Source: an uncultured Olsenella sp.
GTDB taxonomy: Bacteria; Actinomycetota; Coriobacteriia; Coriobacteriales; Atopobiaceae
DNA: 64,000 nt
Assembly: GCA_949291295.1 (NCBI GenBank)
Contig: CASEVE010000002.1
Coordinates: forward strand, 54,098-118,097
Direction: 5' to 3'
Shown: one piece after another, positions 19,370 through 27,620 of the stretch
How positions within the stretch are numbered: the stretch's first letter is position 1
Layout of the letters: the number at the start of each line of letters is the position of its first letter
Notes under the pieces: generated by a model
Databases searched by the model: none
Told to the model about the DNA's origin: nothing
The model's input: the letters and a program-made list of their open reading frames with translations, nothing else
Program-made: the position numbers and the translations under genes

Positions 19370-19395
19370 GATTGGCCGCGGTCAGCCCCCATCTT

Positions 19396-19624
19396 GGGGC
19401 GCCCTTCGGATGGTCTGGACCCAGATTCCGTCCGTGGGGCGCCCCAATCTGTTTCGGGCGGGTTCCGGACGGTCTGGGGAGTCAGAACGTCCGAAAGACG
19501 CCCCAATATATTTCGGGCGGATTCCGGACGCTCCGGACCGCCAGAACGTCCGGACGACGCCCGTTCTTCTCGCTGGGGCGTCCTCTGGACGGATTTGCCG
19601 AGAAAAACGTCCACACGCCGCCCG
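19396..19624. repeat. Tandem array of four 50-bp dyad units (family A)
   Basis: This array occupies most of the 322-base gap between the permease and the phosphatase gene. Units are 19396-19445, 19455-19504, 19514-19563 and 19575-19624, each exactly 50 bases, with spacers of 9, 9 and 11. In the second unit GGGCG (2-6) pairs with CGCCC (45-49), CGGACG (12-17) pairs with CGTCCG (34-39), and TCTG (19-22) pairs with CAGA (29-32) around a six-base loop. All pairs sum to position 51. Spacers are AT-rich in the first two cases. No ORF of its own is convincing here. Confidence 0.85.
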
Positions 19625-19691
19625 TGTGCGGAAATGTATCCGCTACAATACCCCGCCGGAAGCATTGGCGGGAAAGGTAAAGGGAGCGGGA

Positions 19692-20345
19692 ATGCGCACA
19701 CCCCAGGCGGTTGTTTTTGACATGGACGGCACCCTCGTGGACACGGAGCGGGTGAGCCAGACGGCCTGGCGCCGCGCCGCCGCGGACATGGGACTCGACG
19801 TTCCCGAGCGCATCTGGAACGCCTTTGTGGGCTGCAGCATCCCCAACGCCAAGGCGATGATCAACGACGAGTTTGGCGACGCCGCGCTCACCGACCGTCT
19901 CTTTGCCCACCAGCGCGATCTCTACTTTGAGATCAGCGACGCGGAGCTCTCCCCCTGCACCGGCGCGCTCGAGGCCCTTCGCACACTGAGCGAGGCCGGC
20001 ATCACGGTCGCACTCGCGACCACCACGTTCCGGGAGCACGCGCTGCCGATGATGGAGCGCTTTGGGATGGCGCCGTACTTCTCGGCCATGACCTTTGGTG
20101 ACGAAATCGAGCGCTCAAAGCCTGAGCCGGACATCTACCTTGAAGCCGCGCGGAGACTGGGAGTGGACCCAACAACCTGCGTTGCCGTTGAGGACTCCGT
20201 CAACGGCGCGCTCGCGGCACTCTCCGCGGGCATGACCACCTTCATGGTGCCCGAGTGGGCAACGCCCACCCCCGAGCTCACCGAGCGCTGCGCCGGCATG
20301 TTGGAAAGCCTGAACGAGCTGCCCGCCCTGGTGCTGGGTCGCTAG
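19692..20345 (+). CDS. HAD-superfamily sugar-phosphatase / beta-phosphoglucomutase-like
   Basis: 217-aa HAD hydrolase, subfamily IA with a helical cap. Motif I VFDMDGTLVDTE holds the nucleophile Asp and the general acid, motif II is ALATTT, the Lys of motif III is in ERSKPEPDIYLEAARRLG, and motif IV is VAVEDSVNG. Such enzymes dephosphorylate small sugar phosphates or isomerise beta-glucose-1-phosphate; the exact substrate is not deducible. ATG 19692 follows AGGGAGCGGG. It is preceded by the 50-bp repeat array and converges with the SPFH gene. Confidence 0.88.
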   Translation: MRTPQAVVFDMDGTLVDTERVSQTAWRRAAADMGLDVPERIWNAFVGCSIPNAKAMINDEFGDAALTDRLFAHQRDLYFEISDAELSPCTGALEALRTLSEAGITVALATTTFREHALPMMERFGMAPYFSAMTFGDEIERSKPEPDIYLEAARRLGVDPTTCVAVEDSVNGALAALSAGMTTFMVPEWATPTPELTERCAGMLESLNELPALVLGR

Positions 20346-20387
20346 GACCCAACGCCCTTCTCGGCCGCGCCCGCACCTCACTGGGCA

Positions 20388-20520
20388 CCCAGCTTAACTG
20401 GGCACAAACTCTAAACCATTACTGAGGACCCAGCTTAACTGGGCACTCTTTAGCTGGGAAGACGCAAAACAAGCGGCTTAACTGGGCACGACTGCTTAAA
20501 AGTCTGTGCCCAGTTGAGCC
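20388..20520. repeat. Repeated TTAACTGGGCAC motif with inverted copy
   Basis: CAGCTTAACTGGGCAC occurs at about 20390-20405 and again at 20431-20446. GGCTTAACTGGGCACGACT (20475-20493) pairs with an inverted partner ending at 20519 to make an imperfect hairpin of about 20 bp. The cluster lies between the convergent HAD and SPFH genes and may end transcription from both sides. No coding capacity is evident. Confidence 0.6.
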
Positions 20521-20554
20521 AGCATCAAAGCAGAGCGATGCGAGAAGGACCGCG

Positions 20555-21508
20555 CTACTGCCTCGGAGGCGTCGGCGGCACGGCAGCGTCGCGCCCGGCA
20601 GACTGCGCGGTCACCATCTGCTCGAACACCCCCGCCGTCTGCGTGAAGTCGCTCGGCAGCACCACCGTGGAGGCCTTGCCCGCCTTTGCGAACTCGCTCA
20701 TCATCTCGGTCCACTGCGTGAACATGAAGAGCTGGTTGGCCTCGGCGGCAGAGACGCCCGTCTCCTGGATCGTGGCCAGCGAGTCGGAGATGCCGGCGGC
20801 AATGGCCTTGCGCTGGTTGGCGATGCCCTCGCCCGCCTTCTCCATGGCCTCAGCCTCGGCCACGGCCTCGGTCACGCGACGGATGCGGTCGGCCTCGGCA
20901 AGATCTTGCGCCGCGGCCTTGGTGCGCTGGGCGGCGTTGATCTGGTTCATCGAGTCCTCGACCTCGGCCGGAAGCGCGATCTTGGTGATGAGCGTCGAGA
21001 CGAGCGTGAAGCCGTAGGCGGCCATCTGCTCGGAGACGGTGTCGTTGACGTCACGCGCGATGTCATCCTTCTTGGCAAAGACCTCGTCGAGCGTGTAGAC
21101 CGGAATCGAGGAGCGCAGGGCGTCCGTGATGAAGTCACGCATCTGCGCCACGGGCTGCTGAAGCATGTAGTAGCTGCGCCAGACGCCGGACTGCTGCGGA
21201 GAGTCGCCACGGTCATAGCTCACGTGGTACTGCGCTGAGACCTCAAGGCCGATGGTCACGTTGTCCTCGGTCTTGACGTCGATGTTAAAACCGTTCTTCA
21301 TCGTGCGCAGGGATACCGTGGCGGCCTTTCGGTCCACAAAGGGAATCTTGGCGTGAAATCCGGCGCCCACGATGCGGTGGAACTTCCCCAGACGCTCGAT
21401 GATCACGGCATGCTGCTGCTTGACCACGTAGAAGAGGTTGCCTGTCACAAGTCCCGCAATGAGGAACACAACAAGGACGAGAAGGACAAAACCAATGAGC
21501 TGAGGCAT
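20555..21508 (-). CDS. SPFH/Band 7 (stomatin-like) membrane protein
   Basis: 317-aa protein with one N-terminal transmembrane helix (LIGFVLLVLVVFLIAGLVTG), the SPFH domain (VVKQQHAVIIERLGKFHRIVGAGFHAKIPFVD in pieces along residues 30-70) and a long helical segment rich in Ala and Glu (about 180-240), as in stomatin and QmcA. These proteins oligomerise into membrane microdomain scaffolds, often linked to protease regulation; no NfeD gene is adjacent. ATG 21508 is chosen because GGGAG lies at the right distance; GTG 21514 overlaps it. The tail beyond residue 270 is low in recognisable motifs and ends in a Pro-rich stretch. Confidence 0.9.
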   Translation of the reverse strand: MPQLIGFVLLVLVVFLIAGLVTGNLFYVVKQQHAVIIERLGKFHRIVGAGFHAKIPFVDRKAATVSLRTMKNGFNIDVKTEDNVTIGLEVSAQYHVSYDRGDSPQQSGVWRSYYMLQQPVAQMRDFITDALRSSIPVYTLDEVFAKKDDIARDVNDTVSEQMAAYGFTLVSTLITKIALPAEVEDSMNQINAAQRTKAAAQDLAEADRIRRVTEAVAEAEAMEKAGEGIANQRKAIAAGISDSLATIQETGVSAAEANQLFMFTQWTEMMSEFAKAGKASTVVLPSDFTQTAGVFEQMVTAQSAGRDAAVPPTPPRQ

Positions 21509-21610
21509 TGACACTCCCTAGAACGCCCGTCAGGTTCTCTCAGCATACCCAACCAAAGACGCTTTCATTATACTGAGAACAACTTTTTTCGCCATACGGA
21601 GGGGGTGCCC

Positions 21611-22669
21611 GTGGCCACGTTCAGATTCTCTCGCCCAGACGAGTCCCCGGTCGACCCCTTCAACGCCGGAGAGCCCGAGCTGCCCGGTGGAGAGCCGGAT
21701 TCTCTCGTAGAGCCCGATGAGCTTGACAATCAGCCAGAGTACGCCGCACACGGGGACCCCGGCGGAGTTCCGCACAAGCCTGAGGACAACTACCAGGCGC
21801 CCACCACGCGCGGTCACGACTACGATGCCCCCTCCATCGATAAGCCCCGCCGCAGACCGCGGCAAAAGCCAGAGCCAGCGGTATCCGCAGACGGCAGCGA
21901 CCGCTCGAAGGGCAGCGTCCAGCAAAGAACGGAGAAGGACCGGCGCGTCGTCACGCGCGTCATCGTTGTTCTCATCATCCTCCTGAGCTTTGGGTCCTCG
22001 CTTGTGAGCTGTGCCGCAAGCCTTGTGGAGCGCGCGGTCGAGGGTGCGGAAGAGGCGGCGGAAGGTCTCGGCGACGCGCTCTTTGGCGATGGCTTTGAAG
22101 ACTGGGGCAACTCCGACGTCGAGGACTACCTTCCCGAGCAGACCGACGATGACCTTGCCGCCGCAGGCGCGCTCGAGGAGCGGCTGGACGCACTTCTCGC
22201 CAACACGGAATCGGGCCCGCTCCACGAGCGCATCGCCACGTACTTTGAGGAGAAGTGCCTTGAGATGGACGGCTACAGCGCATCGGAGCTTGGCATTGAC
22301 GCAGATACGCTCGCGAGCTTTGTCCTTGCGAGCTCGAGCGCCGAGGCGGGATACGCCTATGCCTACGACGATGGGACCGCCTCGGCATATGCCGACATCG
22401 CCTCCCTTGACGCCAGCGCGCTCTTCTGGGAGCTCCACGACACATATGGCGAGTACCTGCTTGAGAGCGATCTTTGGGGCCGTGACGACGCAATGCCAAC
22501 GGAGGAGCAGCGCGCGTACGTGGCGGCTCTGGTAGATGAGGTCATCGCAACCTATGACGAGACCTACAGTTACACGTACACCTTTACGCTCGAGCTCGAG
22601 GACGGCACGTGGGTTGTCGACGAGGGGGAGCTCGATGACTCCCTCGAGATGATCTTTGGGCTTTACTAG
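21611..22669 (+). CDS. Hypothetical single-pass membrane protein
   Basis: 352-aa protein of unknown function. The first 115 residues are hydrophilic, rich in Pro, Asp and Glu, and look disordered. One transmembrane helix (VVTRVIVVLIILLSFGSSLV) follows, and the remaining 210 residues form an acidic extracytoplasmic domain rich in Tyr, Ala and Asp. A Cys just after the helix (LVSCAAS) resembles a lipobox but sits far from the N-terminus, so lipidation is unlikely. GTG 21611 is preferred over GTG 21605 because GGAGGG then has normal spacing. It stands alone, divergent from the SPFH gene. Confidence 0.65.
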   Translation: MATFRFSRPDESPVDPFNAGEPELPGGEPDSLVEPDELDNQPEYAAHGDPGGVPHKPEDNYQAPTTRGHDYDAPSIDKPRRRPRQKPEPAVSADGSDRSKGSVQQRTEKDRRVVTRVIVVLIILLSFGSSLVSCAASLVERAVEGAEEAAEGLGDALFGDGFEDWGNSDVEDYLPEQTDDDLAAAGALEERLDALLANTESGPLHERIATYFEEKCLEMDGYSASELGIDADTLASFVLASSSAEAGYAYAYDDGTASAYADIASLDASALFWELHDTYGEYLLESDLWGRDDAMPTEEQRAYVAALVDEVIATYDETYSYTYTFTLELEDGTWVVDEGELDDSLEMIFGLY

Positions 22670-22812
22670 CTGATAACGAAACGCGCCCCACCTGACGAGC
22701 GGCGCAAGCGCGCGTGCTATGCTCTTCGCGCACAGACCACATCGGCGAGAGGAGCCTCATGCCCTACGCGTCTCTTGCGGAACGCATCCGCGCGGAATGA
22801 AAAATCTATCTC

Positions 22813-23640
22813 GTGGCGTTGGTGTTTGCCGTGATAGCAAGCGCCATCGGACAGATCTCCATCCCCATGGGCCCGGGAACCCTCATCCTCTCCCCCATCT
22901 TCTACTCGCTCATCCTGGGCATCCTCTCCGGCCCGAGCGTGGCCAAGGTCTTCAAGACCCCCGAGGTGAAGGCGGCCTCCAAGCTTGTGATCGTGGCCAT
23001 CTGCCCCTTTATTGCCAAGCTCGGCATCAACGCGGGCGCCTCGCTCGATACCGTCATCTCGGCGGGTCCGGCGCTCTTTGCCCACGCCTTTGGTGACATC
23101 CTCACGATCCTCATCGCCGTGCCCGTGGCGCTGGCACTCGGCCTCAAGCGCGAGACCATCGGCGCCGCAAGCTCCATCAACCGCGAGACCAACCTCGCCG
23201 TGACCACCGACGTCTACGGCGCGGAGAGCCCCGAGGCCAAGGGCAGCCTTGCCATCTACGTGGTGGGCGGCATGCTCGGAACCATCTACTTTGGGCTTCT
23301 CGCCAGCCTCGTGGCGGCGTTTGGCCTCTTTGATCCGCTGTCGCTGGGACTTGCCGCCGGCGTGGGTGCGGGCATCATGATGGCGGCGGCCACGGGCGTG
23401 CTTGGCGCAATCTACCCCGCGCAGGCGGACCAGATCACCGCACTCGCCTCCGCGAGCCAGACCATCGCCGGCATCGATGGCGTCTACCTGGCCATGTTTG
23501 TTGCCCTGCCGCTTGCGCAGTGGCTGTACCGGACGCTTGAGCCGCGCTTCGCGGCGCTGCGCCACGAGCCCTCCGCGGTTCTCGCCGAGCGCGAGGCTGC
23601 AGCCAGCAAGAAGGACGCAACCGAGAAGGACGGTGAGTAG
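22813..23640 (+). CDS. DUF3100 family transporter, with in-frame TGA upstream
   Basis: Hydrophobic protein of the DUF3100 family, about eight helices, 275 aa when begun at GTG 22813. The natural start appears to be ATG 22759, which has GAGAGGAG in front and is in the same frame. From there the protein would read MPYASLAERIRAE, a TGA at 22798-22800, then KIYLVALVFAV. The 18 codons before 22813 look like the missing N-terminal cytosolic tail, with TGA replacing a probable Trp codon. Either the gene is reinitiated at 22813, or it is a recent nonsense mutant, or the sequence has an error. The next gene follows immediately and encodes a second small membrane protein, likely its partner. Substrate unknown. 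Confidence 0.75.
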   Translation: MALVFAVIASAIGQISIPMGPGTLILSPIFYSLILGILSGPSVAKVFKTPEVKAASKLVIVAICPFIAKLGINAGASLDTVISAGPALFAHAFGDILTILIAVPVALALGLKRETIGAASSINRETNLAVTTDVYGAESPEAKGSLAIYVVGGMLGTIYFGLLASLVAAFGLFDPLSLGLAAGVGAGIMMAAATGVLGAIYPAQADQITALASASQTIAGIDGVYLAMFVALPLAQWLYRTLEPRFAALRHEPSAVLAEREAAASKKDATEKDGE

Positions 23641-23641
23641 C

Positions 23642-24088
23642 GTGCGCAGCATCGAATGGGCGTTTCTCTTTGCGGTCTCCGCGGTGGGCATCGCGCTTGC
23701 CAACCTCGTGGGCTTTCAGGTGGGCATCGTGGAGAGCCTGCCGGGCATCCTCATCCTCGTGGCGCTGTCGCTTGCGGGCATGGCGTGCACCAAGCTCATC
23801 CCGCTCAAGCTTCCCATCGTGGCCTACGTCTCGATTCTGGGCCTGCTCGTCGCCGGCCCCTGGAGCCCCGTGCGCGACTTCGTCATAGCCTCCGTGGGCG
23901 TGATCAACCTCACGGCACCGCTCGCGCTCGTGGGCGCGTTCGCCGGCATCGGCGTGGCGGACCAGCTTGGCTTCTTCGCACGTCAGGGCTGGAAGATGGT
24001 GGTCGTGGGCATCGTCTTCATGACGGGCTCCTTTGTGATCACCGCCATCATCTCCCAGCTCCTGCTCACCCTCACCGGCGCCATCTGA
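23642..24088 (+). CDS. Small integral membrane protein, partner of DUF3100
   Basis: 148-aa protein with four to five hydrophobic helices and no recognised catalytic motif. GTG 23642 lies one base after the stop of the DUF3100 gene; GTG 23633 is also in frame and would overlap it. The tight junction and the shared hydrophobic character suggest that the two form one transporter, and the amidohydrolase downstream may process what they import. Its stop codon TGA is part of a 33-bp palindrome. Confidence 0.7.
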   Translation: MRSIEWAFLFAVSAVGIALANLVGFQVGIVESLPGILILVALSLAGMACTKLIPLKLPIVAYVSILGLLVAGPWSPVRDFVIASVGVINLTAPLALVGAFAGIGVADQLGFFARQGWKMVVVGIVFMTGSFVITAIISQLLLTLTGAI

Positions 24089-24119
24089 TGTTACGAAGGG
24101 ACAGTCCCTTCGTAACATC
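24087..24119. repeat. 33-bp perfect palindrome with ACGAAGGGACAGT core
   Basis: Perfect dyad centred on base 24103, with arms GATGTTACGAAGGGAC and its complement. It includes part of the TGA stop of the preceding gene. Its inner core, from TACGAAGGGAC through the matching right arm, recurs at 29798-29828, again overlapping a stop codon. Probably a mobile hairpin element or terminator. Confidence 0.8.
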
Positions 24120-24146
24120 TGTCCCCTTTTGAATCAGGAGGCAACC

Positions 24147-25517
24147 ATGTTTGACATTCTCATTACGGACGCGACCGTCCTGCTCCCCCACGCCGCAGGT
24201 GTGACCCGCCACCAGACCGTGGGCGTGGCCGAGGGCCGCATCGCCCTGCTGAGCGCGGCGGACGCCGAGTCGGACGCCACCCTCGAGGCCGCCGAGCGCA
24301 TCGACGGTCGCGGCAAGCTCGTCATGCCCGGCCTCGTGGACTGTCACACCCACACCGGCCAGCAGCTGCTCAAGGGTCGCGTCCTCGACGAGCTCCCCAT
24401 GATCTGGACGCGCATCATGCTGCCCTTCGAGTCCACGCTCACCCCCGAGCTCATGCGCCTCTCGGCCGAGCTCTCCGCGCTCGAGATGATCAAGAGCGGC
24501 ACCACCTCGCTCGTGGATGCCGGCAGCTACTTCATGGACGAGGCCGCCTCCGTCTACGATGCCGCGGGCCTGCGCGCCACGCTCTCCGTCTCCACGATGG
24601 ACCAGCCGGGCCTTCCCGCCTCCATCGCCACCACGACCGACGAGGCCGTGGCCGCCGCCGACGAGCTCTACGAGCGCTGGGACGGCGCCGCGGGCGGTCG
24701 CATCCGCGTGGCCTACGCCCTGCGCGCGCTCATGAGCTGCTCCGAGGAGCTCATCCGCCGCACGGCAGAGCATGCCAACGAGCGCGGTGCCCTCATCCAG
24801 GCCCACATGAACGAGTACGCGGCCGAGGTCAACTACACCCTCCAGAACCAGGGCGTGCGCCCCTTCGAGTACCTCGAGCACCTGGGCGGCGTGCTCTCCG
24901 ATCGCTTCCTCGGCGCGCACTGCCTCATGCTCTCCGAGGTCGAGAAGAACATCCTCGTTGAGCGTGGCGTCAAGGTCTGCCACTGCCCGTTCTCCAACTG
25001 CCCCAAGGCTACGCCAGAGACCCCGAGCCTTCGCTCCCGCGGCGTCGTCGAGGGCCTCGGCACCGACGGCGCGGCCCACGGCGGCCTCTCCCTCTGGGCC
25101 GAGATGCGCCTCTTCCGCTCCATCATGAACGTCACCCACGGCGTGCCCATCGCCGACCCCGCCGTCATGCCAGCGCGCGCCATCGTCAACATGGCCACCG
25201 AGAACGGCGCGGCCTTCATGGGCACCAAGGGGGCTGGCACCGTCGAGCTCGGCGCCGTGGCCGACCTCATCACCGTGGTCCTGGTGAACCCCGGCATGTA
25301 CCCCACGGGCAACGTGGTGAACACCCTCGTGGAATGCGCGGGTGCCGCCGACGTGCGCGACATGGTCGTGGACGGCCAGCTCGTCATGCGCGACCGCGAG
25401 GTCCTCACGCTCGACGAGGCCGCCATCATGGCGCGCGCCACCAACTACCAGGCCTACCTCGACGAGCTTGCCGACGCAGCCACACGCAAGGCCGAGAAGG
25501 GCGGGGTGGGGGCGTAG
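24147..25517 (+). CDS. Amidohydrolase (ATZ/TRZ, purine or adenosine deaminase-like)
   Basis: 456-aa metal-dependent hydrolase of the ATZ/TRZ-MtaD-SsnA group. Metal ligands are visible: VMPGLVDCHTHTG (first His pair), QAHMNEY, FLGAHC and GTDGAAHGG (Asp). The C-terminal beta domain ends with the usual DLITVVL and MVVDGQLVMRDREVLTLDE. Relatives deaminate guanine, S-adenosylhomocysteine or methylthioadenosine, or open other heterocycles; exact substrate is not clear. ATG 24147 follows AGGAGG. The neighbourhood (DUF3100 transporter, TauE-type permease, and further away xpt and a xanthine dehydrogenase-like enzyme) makes a role in nitrogen heterocycle use plausible. Confidence 0.85.
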   Translation: MFDILITDATVLLPHAAGVTRHQTVGVAEGRIALLSAADAESDATLEAAERIDGRGKLVMPGLVDCHTHTGQQLLKGRVLDELPMIWTRIMLPFESTLTPELMRLSAELSALEMIKSGTTSLVDAGSYFMDEAASVYDAAGLRATLSVSTMDQPGLPASIATTTDEAVAAADELYERWDGAAGGRIRVAYALRALMSCSEELIRRTAEHANERGALIQAHMNEYAAEVNYTLQNQGVRPFEYLEHLGGVLSDRFLGAHCLMLSEVEKNILVERGVKVCHCPFSNCPKATPETPSLRSRGVVEGLGTDGAAHGGLSLWAEMRLFRSIMNVTHGVPIADPAVMPARAIVNMATENGAAFMGTKGAGTVELGAVADLITVVLVNPGMYPTGNVVNTLVECAGAADVRDMVVDGQLVMRDREVLTLDEAAIMARATNYQAYLDELADAATRKAEKGGVGA

Positions 25518-26285
25518 TGGGCACGGGGACGCTCGCGCTCGTCGCCGCCGCCAACGCGCTCGTGGGCGCCTGCGTGGGGCTCACGGGGATAGCCGGCTTC
25601 CTGCTGCCGATGTTCTACGCCGGGTTTCTCGGCCTCGCTCCCGTGGAGGGCCTCGCGCTCTCCTTTGCGGCGTTCGTCGTGTCCGGCACGCTGGGCTGCC
25701 CCGCCTACCGTCGCACCGGCGACCTGCTGCTGCGCGCGAGCCTGGGCCTTCTCGCGGGGAGCTTTCTCGGTGCGCTCGCGGGTACCCAGATTGGGCTCAT
25801 CCTGCCGGCCGATGTGCTGACCGTGATCCTCTACCTTGTGGTGCTCGGCTCGGGGGCCTCCGTCCTTCTCCGCATGCGCGCGGGCGAGAAGGACGAGGAT
25901 GCCCCCGCCTCCCTCCCGGCGACCGGGCGCCTCTTTGTCGTGGGCGCCGTGACCGCCGTGGTCTGCGCGGCCTCGGGCGCGGGCGGCCCTGTGCTCGTGG
26001 TGCCCATCCTCATGCTCATGGGGGTGGGCCCGCGCATGGCGGTGGGCATGGCCCTTCTGGACTCCGTGGCCATCGCTGTTCCCGCAACGGTGGGCTACCT
26101 CTTTGGTGGCGGGGTCTCCGCCGAGGTGTGGGGGGCTTCTTCCCGTGGCGCTGCTGGCACACGGGGCGGGCGTTCTTCTCGGCAGCTTTAACGCGCATAG
26201 GATCAACGCCCCGCTGCTCAAGGGCATCGTTGCCGTGAGCTCCATCGCCGTGGCGGCGATAAAGCTCATTCAGTTTGCGCTGTAG
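25517..26285 (+). pseudogene. TauE/SafE-type sulfite/anion permease, frameshifted
   Basis: Membrane permease of the TauE/SafE family. GTG 25517 shares its G with the stop of the amidohydrolase gene (TAGTG). The frame reads ANALVGACVGLTGIAGFLLP through to LFGGGVSAEVWG at about 26135, then runs into out-of-frame sequence stopping at 26191. The family-like continuation LLPVALLAHGAGVLLGSF through IKLIQFAL, stop 26285, is in another frame. A run of six G at about 26130-26135 is the obvious site: five G would restore one 255-aa protein. It could be a real mutation, slipped-strand switching or a sequencing error. An aborted product would lack its last two helices. Confidence 0.8.
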
Positions 26286-26342
26286 CAACTGCAGGCGAAG
26301 ACGTAGAATGTCTTCCAGAGAACTCAAGGGAGAGGGGACCCC

Positions 26343-27491
26343 ATGACCACTGAGACCGCACGTGTCGCGCCGTTTGAGGATGCCAAGGGAAAGCTCGGCT
26401 TTGGCTGCATGCGCCTGCCCAAGCTCGAGGACGGCACCGTTGACGTTGCAACGTTTTCGCAGATGGTCGATGCGTTTCTCGACGGCGGTCTCAACTACTT
26501 TGACACCGCGCGTCCCTATCACTCCGGTGGTTCCGAGCCGGCGCTCGCGCAGGCGCTCACCTCGCGCCACGACCGCTCGGAGTTTCTTCTCGCAGACAAG
26601 CTCTCCCCCAACGGATTTGAGCGCCGCGAGGACATCCGCCCGCTCATCGAGGACCAGCTGCGCGCGTGCGGCGTGGAGTACTTCGACTTCTACCTCATGC
26701 ACTCGCAGGGCATGGGAAACTACGAGAAGTACCAGCGCGAGCACGCCTACGAGGAGGCCTTTGCCGCGCGCGACGCCGGACTCGTGCGCCACGTGGGCTT
26801 CTCGTTCCACAGCAACGCCGCCTTTCTCGACCGCATCCTGACCGACCACCCGGACGTGGAGTTTGTCCAGCTCCAGATCAACTACCTCGACTGGGAGAAC
26901 GGCGTCATCCAGAGCCGCGAGTGCGCCGAGGTTGCCGCCGCACACGGCAAGCCCATCATCGTGATGGAGCCCGTCAAGGGCGGACGCCTTGTCAACCTGC
27001 CCAACGAGGCACGCGAGGTGCTCGCCGGCGTGGGCGACGGCTCGCCCGCAAGCTACGCGCTGCGCTTCGCCGCGGGTCTGCCGGGCGTTGAGATGGTGCT
27101 CTCCGGCATGGGAACACCCGAGATGATCGCCGATAACGTGGCCACGTTCTCCCCGCTCAAGCCGCTCTCGGACGCCGAGCGCGAGGCCATTGCCCGCGTG
27201 ACGCAGATCCTGCGCGGCCAGAACACCGTGGAGTGCACCGCATGCCGCTACTGCGTGGACGGCTGCCCCAAGAAGATCAACATCCCCGACGTCTTCTCCT
27301 GCCTCAACGCCAAGCGCGCCTACGGCGAGGACTCCGCCGGCTTCTACTACAAGGCGGTCCACACGGGCCACGGCCACGGCCTGGCCTCGGAGTGCGTCGG
27401 CTGCGGCGCCTGCGAGCGCGCCTGCCCGCAGCACCTGCCCATCCGCGAGCTCCTGCGCGAGGTTGCCGCGGAGTTTGAGACCGAAGAGTAG
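26343..27491 (+). CDS. Aldo/keto reductase with C-terminal 2x[4Fe-4S] ferredoxin domain
   Basis: 382-aa fusion. The TIM-barrel reductase part has GFGCMRLPKL, the catalytic region NYFDTARPYHSGGSE (Asp and Tyr), LADKL (Lys) and YLMHSQ (His). Residues 290-370 carry two cluster motifs, CTACRYCVDGCPKKINIP and CVGCGACERACPQHLPI. Such Fe-S aldo/keto reductases are common in anaerobes and probably link reduction of carbonyls or related substrates to ferredoxin. ATG 26343 is preceded by GGGAGAGGGG. It is a single gene between the permease and an uncharacterised gene; physiological substrate unknown. Confidence 0.9.
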   Translation: MTTETARVAPFEDAKGKLGFGCMRLPKLEDGTVDVATFSQMVDAFLDGGLNYFDTARPYHSGGSEPALAQALTSRHDRSEFLLADKLSPNGFERREDIRPLIEDQLRACGVEYFDFYLMHSQGMGNYEKYQREHAYEEAFAARDAGLVRHVGFSFHSNAAFLDRILTDHPDVEFVQLQINYLDWENGVIQSRECAEVAAAHGKPIIVMEPVKGGRLVNLPNEAREVLAGVGDGSPASYALRFAAGLPGVEMVLSGMGTPEMIADNVATFSPLKPLSDAEREAIARVTQILRGQNTVECTACRYCVDGCPKKINIPDVFSCLNAKRAYGEDSAGFYYKAVHTGHGHGLASECVGCGACERACPQHLPIRELLREVAAEFETEE

Positions 27492-27620
27492 GTCGGCGCG
27501 CACGACCTTCTCGCCACGGCGCAGCAATCCGAAGCCGCTTTCTCTCTTGTCGCGTGAATACGCACGGGGTTTTGGGGGAACAAAACAGTGGCTGAACCTT
27601 GACGAGACCCAGGAGGCCCC

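Noticed and set aside
19396..19624. Possible CRISPR array
   Set aside because: The repeats are palindromic over their whole 50 bases, spacers are only 9-11 bases, and units differ from each other; there are no cas genes.
22008..22020. Lipobox in the hypothetical membrane protein
   Set aside because: The Cys follows a helix at residue 130 or so, not an N-terminal signal peptide.
22798..22800. TGA as selenocysteine codon
   Set aside because: The position is in a short N-terminal tail without redox motif, and no SECIS-like hairpin is evident downstream; Trp replacement is simpler.
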